Shown here: positions 38,937-48,354 of the stretch, in pieces
Layout: every line of letters begins with the position of its first letter
Position numbering within the stretch: the stretch's first letter is position 1
Assembly (NCBI GenBank): GCA_023091665.1
Contig: JALJCQ010000027.1
Location: forward strand, 558,001-622,000
Source of the DNA: Pythium myriotylum
Lineage: Eukaryota; Oomycota; Peronosporomycetes; Pythiales; Pythiaceae
Direction: 5' to 3'
DNA: 64,000 nucleotides
The notes under the pieces: generated by a model
The model's input: the letters and a program-made list of their open reading frames with translations, nothing else
Told to the model about the DNA's origin: nothing
Databases searched by the model: none
Translations under genes and position numbers: made by a program

Positions 38937-39393
38937 TGTCTTGCTTCGTCTTCGAGAAGTGACGTCGAGGGAGCATCACCCACCTGCCTGCTGTTTCACC
39001 CAATTATAAATGTCGCACGAATTTTTGGGCCAATTAAAATTCGACTTCAAGATTGCGTTGACTTCAGAACCTGGCACTCCCTCACCGCAACGGAAACTCG
39101 CCTTCGTGAGAACTCGGGAGGATATTCCGTGCTCGTGAATGAGGTCTCTCATTCACGACAGTACCGTACTGAGAGTCTCAGCAGCTCAGGTGACGAGGGA
39201 CCATCTCCGACCTCAGACTAAACATTGACTGATCTGTTCGAAGGCCCAAGATGTCCAGGATGCCAGATGAGACCATGTTCTCCACCGGACCAATCTCGTC
39301 CCTTAACGAGGTTCATCTTCCTCGCTGCTTCTTCGCGCTTCACTTCGCGTCTTCCTGGATCCCGAACAAGTCTCCCACCCGATTGCTTTCGCG
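38937..39393. promoter_or_regulatory. divergent promoter SPR-C / MBL-3
   Basis: Weak initiators occur on both sides: TCACTTCTCGAAG on minus near 38955, and TTCACTTCGCGTCTTCC on plus near 39346. A GAGGTCTCTCATTCACGA word lies near 39142. No gene. Confidence 0.35.
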
Positions 39394-40215
39394 ATGGCTG
39401 CGTTCACCAAGCCCACTTCCTTCACCAGCTCCGTGTCGCTCACGCACATCAGCACGGCGACTTCGATCCTCTCGATCGATGGTATCAACTTTCTCACGGA
39501 CCCTGCTTTCGATCCTGTCGGTACCGAGTACGATGTGGACATCATGATCCTCAAGCGCACGGCGCCGACAGCTCTCCAGCTCCACGACCTTCCTCCATTC
39601 GAGGCCGTGCTCTTGTCGCATGAGGACCACGAAGACAATCTTGACACGGCTGGGCGAACACTGCTCAACGGACGACACGTGCTCACCACTCAGGATGGTG
39701 CCAAGAAGCTCGCGCCTCGTCCTGGCGTTCGCGGTCTTGCGCCGTGGGAAACCACGCAGCTCACGGTGGCCGGTAAGACCTTCACGATCACCGCCACGCC
39801 GTGCGACCACCTGCCAGGGGACGAGTGCATCGGCTTCATCATCCACACGGATACGTTCGGCAAGGACGACAACGGCCGCCCCAACGTCATCTACCTTTCT
39901 GGTGATACGGTGTACATGGCTGACGTTGCCGAGCGCCTTCGCAAGGAGTACAATGTCGTGCTTGCTGTACTGAACTTGGGCGCCGCGACCGTGCCGTTGC
40001 CCACGGGTCCGCTCGTGATCACGTTGGATGGCCAACAGGCGATTCGCTTTGCGGGCGAGATCGAGGCCGACGCGATTGTGCCTCTCCACTACGAGTCGTG
40101 GTCACACTTTGCCGAGCCGCAGGAAGAGATGAAGCGCGTGCTAGGCGCAGAGGACAACAAGCTCAACGACAAATTTCTGTTGCTGGAGCTCGGCAAGCCC
40201 ACCCACATTTTGTAG
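39394..40215 (+). CDS. metallo-beta-lactamase-fold hydrolase, MBL-3
   Basis: 273 residues. It has the motif set of MBL-1 and MBL-2, with SHEDHEDNLD, TPCDH, SGDT and PLHYESW, but with many silent differences, so it is an older copy and has not been homogenised. It lies inverted relative to MBL-1/2 in the mirror-like HAP-MBL ... MBL-HAP arrangement. Confidence 0.83.
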   Translation: MAAFTKPTSFTSSVSLTHISTATSILSIDGINFLTDPAFDPVGTEYDVDIMILKRTAPTALQLHDLPPFEAVLLSHEDHEDNLDTAGRTLLNGRHVLTTQDGAKKLAPRPGVRGLAPWETTQLTVAGKTFTITATPCDHLPGDECIGFIIHTDTFGKDDNGRPNVIYLSGDTVYMADVAERLRKEYNVVLAVLNLGAATVPLPTGPLVITLDGQQAIRFAGEIEADAIVPLHYESWSHFAEPQEEMKRVLGAEDNKLNDKFLLLELGKPTHIL

Positions 40216-40279
40216 AGAAGGATGCAAAATGAACGTCTTTGTGGTTCATAATATCCCAACGATGCATTCCCTATGACTG

Positions 40280-40913
40280 TCATGTGGTGCAACGAGTCGT
40301 GTGGAGAAAATGACGAGAATATCATAGCTAATTTTGCGTTCTGTGGGGATTCTCGATTGTTTTCATTGAAAGTTTTGACGCGCAGTGTTTGCTCATGTTG
40401 TGGTGGGGGTTTTCAATTCTAGCATAGGACAAAATGGAAGCGCTGTCGTATGAGGAATAAATGAACAGAGTGGATTAATCGAGTGTTTGCCGCCAGTTTC
40501 AGCTGAAGTAACTTAAGCTGGGACTACTGAAGGCAGGAATAGCTCGAGTGATTTGACTCGCCACAGCACGGGCCATTTGGATGTCGGGACCAAGCATGCT
40601 TGCGATATCGTAGTAACGCTCGATTGCATCACGAATGTTAACATCTTCACCGCTTTCGCTCACCATATGAAGCATATACGCGAGTTTGCGTCTCTTGATT
40701 GGTCGTTCAAAGCAAGCAAATTGAATGTCTGCATCAACACTGGGGGGCTGCAGAAGTAGGGTTCTGATCACCTCAAATGCGTCGCCCGGTTTCTCAATGA
40801 CGGCTGTGTGGATTATGATCGAATCGTTACTCTTCTCCGAGACCCAGAAGAACTGCCAAGTCTTCATCAAATCCGTCAGCAACGCCATTACAGGCGCGGC
40901 GGTCATAAGATCG
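40280..40913 (-). pseudogene. left arm of 634-bp perfect inverted repeat: inverted copy of the Crinkler 3' half
   Basis: Reverse complement of 41950-42583. Every position checked keeps a constant coordinate sum of 82863, so there is no indel. It holds the inverted C-terminal coding part of the Crinkler gene with its 3' flank, without start codon or N-terminal domain. It continues at 40908-40948 into a copy of 40951-40991. Confidence 0.85.
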
Positions 40914-40991
40914 CTCGTGTCCGAGCAGCTCAGATGCAAATCTGATTCAGGAATCAGATTTGCATCTGAGCTGCTCGGACACGAGCGATCT
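40908..40991. repeat. perfect 41-bp palindrome with 2-nt centre
   Basis: 40908-40948 is the exact reverse complement of 40951-40991, separated by AG. It sits 46 bp before the Crinkler ATG and forms the axis of the larger inverted arrangement. Confidence 0.9.
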
Positions 40992-41036
40992 GCAAGAATG
41001 ATTGCGCTCAAAGAAGGAAGTCTGGCAAGAAACACG

Positions 41037-42364
41037 ATGGTGAAGCTGTTCTGCGTGGTGGTTGACGTCGGGAGCGTCTTCCCTGTGGACATCGACATCA
41101 GCGAGACTGTGGGAGATCTGAAGAAGAAGATCAAGGCGGAGAAGCCAGGTCTGATCAACTTTGATGCAGATCTGCTGAAGCTGTATCTCGCGCGGGAGGG
41201 CGACACGTGGCTCAACTCGCGAGACGCAGACATGAAGGCGCTCAAGCGGGGAGAGATCCCCGATCGAATCAAGAGTCTCATGCAAGAGGAACTGCTACTA
41301 GATGAAGCTGCGACGCTTGATGACGAGGAATACTTCCGCGCGAATTTCAAACCAAGAAATCGAGACATTCATGTGCTGGTGGAGTTGCCAAAGGATGTGG
41401 TTGGTGGTGCGAGAGATGACTCTCGACTGGCGCGTATTGAACAAAAGGTGGATCATCTGTACGAGAAATCTACGACAGAGGTTTATAATCTCTCCAAGAT
41501 TAGCTCGACAAAGGGCAGGGAGCTGCGTCAGCAACTGCATATTCTTTTGGTCGATGTGAAGACGGTACCATTTCTCGTCGGTGCCTCTCGTCTGGTGGAG
41601 CAATTCGAGTGGGAGAGCGTGAAAACGAAGCATGGTCAAGATATCAAGCTCACTGACGAGCAACATTGCAAGCCGTATTTGGCGTACGTGGAACGTAACA
41701 TCGGCGCCGTACTTTCGAAGGAGAACCTCTGTGTGCTTGGTGTAGAGCACCAGAACCTTTTGCACGTTAAAATCCCTGGCCACAACATCAAGCTCTCTGG
41801 GGGGGGGCAGATCTTCTCATACTGAGTGATGATGTCAAGAAACATCCCCATAGACTTGAGGAGTTGCCAGACGTGCGAATGCTGATCGAAGTGAAACAAG
41901 AATTGAAAGGCGGTGCCTCCTCGCAGACAATATCAGAGTTGATCGCCCTCGATCTTATGACCGCCGCGCCTGTAATGGCGTTGCTGACGGATTTGATGAA
42001 GACTTGGCAGTTCTTCTGGGTCTCGGAGAAGAGTAACGATTCGATCATAATCCACACAGCCGTCATTGAGAAACCGGGCGACGCATTTGAGGTGATCAGA
42101 ACCCTACTTCTGCAGCCCCCCAGTGTTGATGCAGACATTCAATTTGCTTGCTTTGAACGACCAATCAAGAGACGCAAACTCGCGTATATGCTTCATATGG
42201 TGAGCGAAAGCGGTGAAGATGTTAACATTCGTGATGCAATCGAGCGTTACTACGATATCGCAAGCATGCTTGGTCCCGACATCCAAATGGCCCGTGCTGT
42301 GGCGAGTCAAATCACTCGAGCTATTCCTGCCTTCAGTAGTCCCAGCTTAAGTTACTTCAGCTGA
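41037..42364 (+). pseudogene. Crinkler (CRN)-type effector gene, frameshifted at a G run
   Basis: From ATG 41037 the protein starts with a ubiquitin-like fold ([11 protein letters not shown]) and has LKLYLAR at residues 47-53, WL at 58-59 and HVLVELP at 112-118. This is the standard CRN header, in the LYLAR form known from Pythium. CRNs enter host cells and act in the nucleus. No classical signal peptide is visible, which is common in this family. The frame stops at 41823-41825, just after a run of nine G (41799-41807); the remaining C-terminal part is open in another frame to 42364. So the copy is broken there, or the run length is miscounted. The upstream region is an inverted copy of its own 3' half, so a normal promoter seems missing. 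Confidence 0.75.
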
Positions 42365-42583
42365 AACTGGCGGCAAACACTCGATTAATCCACTCTGTTC
42401 ATTTATTCCTCATACGACAGCGCTTCCATTTTGTCCTATGCTAGAATTGAAAACCCCCACCACAACATGAGCAAACACTGCGCGTCAAAACTTTCAATGA
42501 AAACAATCGAGAATCCCCACAGAACGCAAAATTAGCTATGATATTCTCGTCATTTTCTCCACACGACTCGTTGCACCACATGA
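41950..42583. repeat. right arm of the 634-bp perfect inverted repeat
   Basis: Reverse complement of 40280-40913. It contains the 3' half and 3' flank of the Crinkler gene. Confidence 0.85.
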
Positions 42584-42667
42584 ATCTACAGAGCTTCTAG
42601 CAGCCGAAGATTTCAAGATCGCGTCTCAATCTCAATTCATATGAAATGCGCTCGATTGAAGGTATTA

Positions 42668-43042
42668 GGGCATCTCCACCGATTGTGTCAAATTTTTGTG
42701 GCATTTACAGCTTTAGAACTGCGAAAAGGTTTGCGAGCCACATCGGTCCAACCAAATCTGGCTAAAAAGGTGTGGGATACGAGCATCCTCGTAGGACAAA
42801 ACAGCTCTGCGCCCAGGCTGCAACACACCTCGTGGTGCGAAAGCTGCAGATTTGAGTATATATGTGCGAAAGGGCATGGACGACCCGGCAAGTGCGACCT
42901 CGTCCACGACCCAAAATCCTCCCCGGAAAGTTTTGTTTTGTGAATTTCTTCCCTATTGTTCGGGTTTGGCACGACCGGTGGAGGCCGTTTTCTGCCAAAT
43001 CCAGTGCCAAATGTGCTTTTTGGCACACCGTTGGAGATGCTC
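42668..43042. mobile_element. MITE-like element, PIF/Harbinger-like ends
   Basis: The left end GGGCATCTCCACCG and the right end (reverse complement GAGCATCTCCAACG) form imperfect terminal inverted repeats of about 14-16 bp. They are flanked on both sides by TTA (42665-42667, 43043-43045), the 3-bp target duplication typical of PIF/Harbinger. The 375-bp interior has no coding capacity. Confidence 0.6.
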
Positions 43043-43058
43043 TTAGCCTTGTGTTCTC

Positions 43059-43599
43059 TTCTTGCCTACGATTACCTGGGCCACAAGCGCCGTCCTCACG
43101 GCCGCTGGTGCTACATCCCACCAGGCCGCCTACAAAGGTCTAGCTGCAGGCCTTCAAGCGGCCCGGGAACTCAACATTACCCAGCTGGAAGTTCTCAGTC
43201 ACAACACGGCACTCATTCAGCAGCTTCGTGATCATCGCCCTTCTCGACCTTCCGCGCTACGCAATCTCTTTCTGCATGCGCGCAAACTCGCTGGCCTCGT
43301 TGAAGTCTCAGCGTGGACCCCACATCCCCGGGCCCACAACATGATGGCTGGGAAACTGGTCAAGCTTGGCCTGACCTCCGGCACAGCCACCCACACCATC
43401 ACCCTCTCCTCCCAAGCCGACACTGCCGACTTGGCGAAGTTGCTGCACAACGACCTGAGTCCATGGTGGACATCTCCGCGCCGCCATGTTGAAGCCCCAT
43501 AGGTCTAATTGTAACAGCCCCCCCCCCCCCCACAAGCTATTAGGATTCACAGGATGAACTCAATAGACTTCATTTGCATCATCATCTTCTTGCCTACGA
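43059..43599 (+). mobile_element. 5'-truncated retroelement copy with RNase H relic
   Basis: A 13-bp direct repeat (TTCTTGCCTACGA at 43059-43071 and 43587-43599) brackets the segment, as a target-site duplication would. The 3' end is a short CAT-rich tail (GCATCATCATC). A non-LTR element is the best guess. A run of 14 C lies at 43518-43531. Confidence 0.5.
43065..43502 (+). pseudogene. RNase H-like domain fragment
   Basis: The open frame lacks a start ATG. AAYKGLAAGLQAARELNI, LEVLSHNTALIQQL and the VSAWTPHPRAHNMMAGKL end follow the RNase H fold order. At the three positions where acidic catalytic residues are expected (AEY, GDS, NxxAD) it has Ala, His-Asn and Gly. It is therefore a catalytically dead remnant, although the frame is uninterrupted for about 145 codons. 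Confidence 0.5.
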
Positions 43600-44515
43600 C
43601 CAAGAATAACTGATGAACGGTGGTTGCCCGGCAGGAACAAATAGAGCAGAGCACAATTCATTGAAAAGAGGTGTCTCTGCGTGTTCCGTAGAGTGGTATG
43701 TTTTAATCAGCCTCAACCATTTCGGGGTGAGCGAAGTCACTCGTAACGACACTGGTCCGTCCCGACAGCCGGGCGTGTGAAACTCCCGAAGATGCAACGA
43801 TCACTGAGCAGTAATGAGTTGTATCGCGTTGGGAAACTGAACGGATTGCATGGCTCACACTTGCGTGAGTTCTACAGGAGCGTCTGGCGAGTCCATCGCG
43901 TGGGACGAGATGTCTGATCGCCCGATGCGATATGAATTCTCTCCTCTCGGAGACGAGAAATCTCGATAGTGGCCGCGAGCTGATGACCAGAGAGCGGGAA
44001 AACTGCTCTCCTTCTCTCTGGTCGTCAGCCGCGATGTCAGCGGCCATCGCTGCTTCTTTCTGTCTCTATGAATCTTTTTTCTTGCGAGATTCCCCGTGTC
44101 CAGCCAATGCGAGTCCGTGACCAACATGGCTACACTGATCTAGAGGTCACTGAAGCGCGGTAATGGCACTCAAGTCAGTCTCCACTGAATCTTTCGCCAA
44201 GATTCGTTTGATGGGCAAGCCATCACTACCGCGTGCATAGCCAGGCGAGTTGACCTGTCGAAGCGGTCTCCGCACTGACTCGGTGCGATCAGCCATCCCT
44301 GAAGATTCGCTCCACCGCGACGGTCTCCGTTACTGTATATTGATGAGAACGTCCGGTGGTGGAAGGCCACGGGAACACGCACGTTCGGGCGGCACCGCGG
44401 CTTTCTGCAAGCCTCTCGACCTCTCACTTTGCAATTCGCTCTGCAAACAAGACTCCACCCCTTCCAAGGGTACAACAAGCCTCGTTCGTCTCATTCTTCT
44501 TCTTCGACTCTCACG
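43600..44515. other. intergenic, promoter of HAP-2
   Basis: No gene. TGTAGCCATGT on the minus strand at 44124-44134, about 390 bp upstream. Initiator TCATTCTTCTTCTTCG at 44490-44505, giving a leader of about 25 nt. Confidence 0.45.
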
Positions 44516-45895
44516 ATGAAGCTCTTCACTGCGCTCCTCGCTGTCGCCGCGGCCGCCGTGGCCTCGGTCAACGCCTACTCGGAAGGCTTCGACCTACTTG
44601 ACCACACGAGCCAGCTCAACTACTACCACCGGGCCGTGCCGACGCTTTCGGCTGCGCAAACGCAGCTGCCGGCCGAGTGCGAAGTGGACCAGGTCTTTGC
44701 CATCGCGCGCCACATGACGCGCTACCCGAGTCGTGGCAGCTACAACGGATGCATCACCACGAGCAACCGCATCGCGGCGACCATCGCTGCCGGCAAGCCG
44801 CCGGTCGCGCCCGAGCTCCAGTTCCTTAAGAACTGGAACTTCAGCGACGTCGTGCCGGACTCGGTCTCGATGCCTGAGAACATCACCAAGCTCGGACTCG
44901 AAGAGGGCAAGCAGTTCGGTAAGACGATGCTGGAGAAGTACCCGAAGCTCTTCAACGAGCAGACGACCGTGTGGTCTGGGTCGGTCGAGCGTGTGCAGCT
45001 GACGGCCAAGGCGTTCATGGATGGGTACTTTGGCCCCAAGGCGGCGGCTAGTGGCTACAAAAACCTCGTGACGTCCAACTCCAAGGATACGACGCTCGGC
45101 GGCAACACGCTGACGCCGATTGACACGTGTCCGGCGTTCGTCAAGGATTCGCTCGCAGACGCGCCGTCGGCTGCGTACAAGAAGACGGTTGAGGCCAAGT
45201 TCGTGGCGCGCATGGAGTCGCTCTGGCCTGGCTACGGCTTCACGATTGATGATGCGCTTGGCATGATGGACATCTGCATGTACGAGATGAACATCCTTGG
45301 TAAAGACCAGAAGCGCTTCTGCAAAATTTTCACGGACGAAGAGTGGGAGATCTACGCGTACAACAAGGACATCGGCTACTACTACGGCTCGAGCTGGGGC
45401 AACCCGCTGGCGCGCACGGTGGGCTACCCGGTCATCTCGGCGATCGCCAACCTGATGTCGCAGCCCACGACAGCCTCGTGTCAGAACGTCTACGTCGCCT
45501 TCACACACGACACGCAGATCAACACTTTCTTGACGACCATGGGGCTTGTGGAAGACAAGAATTTCTCGTCGAGCCCAAGCCGCATCTACCACTCGTCGCG
45601 TCTCACGCCGATGGGGGCACGCCTCGTCACCGAGCGTCTCAAGTGCGGCAACAAGCGCTATGTGCGCGTGTCCGTGAACGAGGCCGTGCACGCGATCCCG
45701 GGCTGCACGTCCGGTCCGGGCTCGTCGTGCCCGCTTGAGGAGTACATGGCCAAGATTGGCGCGCTCCAGCAGACCGTTGGTGACTTTGCAAAGACGTGCA
45801 ACGTCACGAGCGGCGCCGGCAGCAAGTTCGAGCTCTTCGACAAGCCGCTCAACTCGCTTTGCAAACCAACGGTCTGTGCTGATGCATCGGCTTAA
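44516..45895 (+). CDS. secreted histidine acid phosphatase, HAP-2
   Basis: 459 residues. The signal peptide is MKLFTALLAVAAAAVASVNA. RHMTRYP is at 65-71 and HD at 331-332. The central about 380 residues differ from HAP-1 at only a handful of positions (e.g. GMMDICMYEMNIL against GLMDICMYEMNLL), whereas the signal peptide, the following about 55 residues and the tail (KPTVCADASA) differ clearly. Homogenisation by gene conversion is the simplest reading. Confidence 0.88.
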   Translation: MKLFTALLAVAAAAVASVNAYSEGFDLLDHTSQLNYYHRAVPTLSAAQTQLPAECEVDQVFAIARHMTRYPSRGSYNGCITTSNRIAATIAAGKPPVAPELQFLKNWNFSDVVPDSVSMPENITKLGLEEGKQFGKTMLEKYPKLFNEQTTVWSGSVERVQLTAKAFMDGYFGPKAAASGYKNLVTSNSKDTTLGGNTLTPIDTCPAFVKDSLADAPSAAYKKTVEAKFVARMESLWPGYGFTIDDALGMMDICMYEMNILGKDQKRFCKIFTDEEWEIYAYNKDIGYYYGSSWGNPLARTVGYPVISAIANLMSQPTTASCQNVYVAFTHDTQINTFLTTMGLVEDKNFSSSPSRIYHSSRLTPMGARLVTERLKCGNKRYVRVSVNEAVHAIPGCTSGPGSSCPLEEYMAKIGALQQTVGDFAKTCNVTSGAGSKFELFDKPLNSLCKPTVCADASA

Positions 45896-47366
45896 ATGGC
45901 GTTAAGGACTGCGTTACAAAGGGAGTAACGAATACAGTTCGTTTATGTATATTGCTCAAGCCTCAATGGCACAAACCGATATGATGAGCAGGTGTGTCTT
46001 TTGATTTGAGTAGAGCAGTGGGTGCCTGCGATCACTTAGTTAAAAATCCTACGGCGTGGCAATTGCTTTTTGGGATGTCGGTACCGGATGCGAATCTGGT
46101 TCAAGTCACCTTGGACATGAACACGCTAAAGTACGGTCTCAAAGACTCAGCGATCAGCCAAACTCGTGTTTCTGGATACATCCATATTATGGATGTATCC
46201 GAGAGAGAGAGAAGGTGGAGTCTATTGAGTTTCGATTTACGTACTCTAATAGCTATCAGCTCGCAGTGCTATGGTCGGCCGTTCAGGGGTCAACCTGGCG
46301 GAGAAGCCAGGGATGGAGGTCGGAGGCGATGAGCTGGGGCAGGTCGGTGTGTCCCGGCCTGCTTGTTGGATGGAAGACGTGGGTATTGTTGTCCTCCCCC
46401 GCGAGGTTGGCGAGCGAGTTTGCCATGCGGATTTGTGGATGTTTCCAGAAACACGAGTACAATATGCTTCATTCCACGAACAGTGTGAGAGTCCAGCGGA
46501 GGTGGAGCCTACGTTTAAAACGTAGCGATCTAATAGACCTCAACTTCAAAGTCAAAGTCAAAGTCAAACAGTGTACAGTGCCCGTGGTGATGTTGGTTGC
46601 CGCGGGTACAAGTCACCAAAGCGACTCGGCGCCTGTAGTGTGAGCACTTGCTCGGATGGGGATGCATGCAACGGGCACTTTCAACGAGACTACAACATTG
46701 CGCCGCGCAATGTAGTTGCTTTATTGCTTCTCCGGGGGACTTATCGTGCGTCACCTCTACAGGCGCGCGCGGAGACTAGCAGACCAACTCTACACCCGTC
46801 GCTGGACTCATCGCGTCCGCACGAACACCAAGATACCTGGTCTACTCGCCAACCTTGCGATCGACTCGCGATCTAGCTCGCGAGTCCATCACCCAGCCAC
46901 CCGGGAAGGCCACTCTGACCTCTCGGTGATGCTTCCACCGTGAGTAGCGTCGAGCTTTAAAAAAAGTCGATTAATTTCACTTGCATCATCATCGTCATCA
47001 TCACCACCACCAACACCAGTCATAATTAACGCCACCACTTTTCTGGGGCCTCCCAATTGTTCCAGCTTTGGGGGAAACGGCCCTCGCCGGTCTCGCGAGG
47101 TCTGTCCGATCGCAAACTTGCGCCCTCTAGGTCGTCAACGCCCACGACATCAACGCCGCATTTCTCGCTTAAAAGAACCCACCAAGGGAACCCAGGCTGT
47201 CGACTTCTTTTTTCGATCGTACGTTATTCTAGACACTCCTTTCCTTCCTTCGCCAAATGGAGCTGGCGAACAGTTCCCAAGCCAGTGCCAGTCTCAATTC
47301 GCGCTGCAGCGAGAATCGTAGCTATTTCCAGCCCAACCACGATGGCTTCAGCGTCCAGTCGTCCGT
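45896..47366. other. 1.5-kb stretch without a gene
   Basis: Contains a perfect 13-bp palindrome (GGATACATCCATA, 46174-46186, complement 46188-46200), a CAAAGT hexamer repeat (46548-46565) and a CAT/CAC microsatellite (46983-47020). The sequence just before the last resembles the tail of the 43.6-kb retroelement copy, so a second 3' remnant is possible. Confidence 0.4.
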
Positions 47367-47682
47367 TGAGTCTCATCCAGATGGTAGACGAATCGTCTAC
47401 TTTAGTAGAGACAGCCATTCCGTCCATCTCTAGAATGTTGGTGAACACAAGGGCAAAGGCAAAGTCGCGGTGACGGAAATTTTCCTGATGCTGTCCTTGT
47501 TAACTCAGGAAAAAAACGACCCAGCATTCTCATTCTCAATCTCGCTCTTGCCAAAGGGCTCCCAACGACATCAACACGACAAGACCAAAAAGACGGACCC
47601 AAGCAGAACACTCTTGTAGCTGGCTTCACATTAGACAAATCACCCTGTGCGACCGCCAGTGCTTGAGAAAAGACCGCACGTG
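47367..47682 (+). repeat. diverged copy of the oligopeptidase 5' region
   Basis: 47367-47450 matches 55228-55311 (GAGTCTCATCCAGATGG, then GCCATTCCGTCCA and AGAATGTTGGTGA). 47650-47692 matches the start of the oligopeptidase coding region near 55466 (RPPxxEKRPHxxPF). Both pieces are in the same order. Confidence 0.6.
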
Positions 47683-48354
47683 ATGCCCTTCTGCGCCTCC
47701 AAAGAACAGAACAGCCTTCACCAGCGCGGCGACTCCCCAAGCTCTGTGGTGGTTGCGTCCTCGGAGGAGCAGATCGTGCGCTTTGACTGGGACGGCTTCG
47801 CACCCATCGGACTCGAGCTCGTGCGCCTCAAGACGGCCCAGCACAGCAAGACCATCTACTGGACGGGCGAGTCGCTCGGCGTGACTTTCGGCATCGAGGA
47901 CACCTCGCGACGCGTCATCGTCACGCGCACGAAGCGCGAGGACGTCCGCGTCGGCTACCAGCTCGTGCGAGCCATGGGGCAAGAAGTGACCGAGGCCAAC
48001 TTTGTCGAACTCATAAGCGCGCTCAAGCGAGCCCACAAGATGAGCAGAGACATCTCGTTCGTGTTCATGACGCCGCCGCCGTCCTGGATGGTCAACAACT
48101 GTACGGGTGCACTAAAGCACTCGGGCGTCGACGCCACGTTTGAGCTGCGGTTCGTCGCAGACAAGGCCGTCCGGTACCTGAGCATGAAGGAGCTGCACGC
48201 GTTCATTCAGTCGGCACCCAAGCCGCTGTCTCTCACGTTCATCCAGCGCAAGGACGCGCAGTACCTCGCGACGCTCAAGAAGACCGCGAGCGTCGAGACG
48301 GCCGCAGCGGCCGGCTTCGCCGCCGTAGCGGTCATCGGTGTGTCCATTCGCTAA
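47683..48354 (+). CDS. PDZ-like domain protein
   Basis: 223 residues from ATG 47683, the first in frame. Residues about 45-115 resemble a PDZ fold (ESLGVTFGIEDTSRRVIVT, VRVGYQLVRAMGQEV, then a helix). An N-terminal strand pair and the segment after about 140 may be further partial PDZ repeats. The C-terminus is Ala/Val-rich. There is no signal peptide. The start codon lies inside sequence copied from an oligopeptidase gene, so the present 5' end looks acquired. The function is unknown beyond likely protein binding. Confidence 0.55.
   Translation: MPFCASKEQNSLHQRGDSPSSVVVASSEEQIVRFDWDGFAPIGLELVRLKTAQHSKTIYWTGESLGVTFGIEDTSRRVIVTRTKREDVRVGYQLVRAMGQEVTEANFVELISALKRAHKMSRDISFVFMTPPPSWMVNNCTGALKHSGVDATFELRFVADKAVRYLSMKELHAFIQSAPKPLSLTFIQRKDAQYLATLKKTASVETAAAAGFAAVAVIGVSIR

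Noticed and set aside
40499..41368. 289-codon minus-strand frame across the palindrome
   Set aside because: It joins antisense of the Crinkler N-terminal half to the inverted C-terminal copy and has serine-rich nonsense at its start. It arises from the inverted repeat.
46980..47020. CAT/CAC repeat as a possible CRISPR or coding repeat
   Set aside because: Simple microsatellite without spacers or frame; best read as low-complexity DNA or a retroelement tail.
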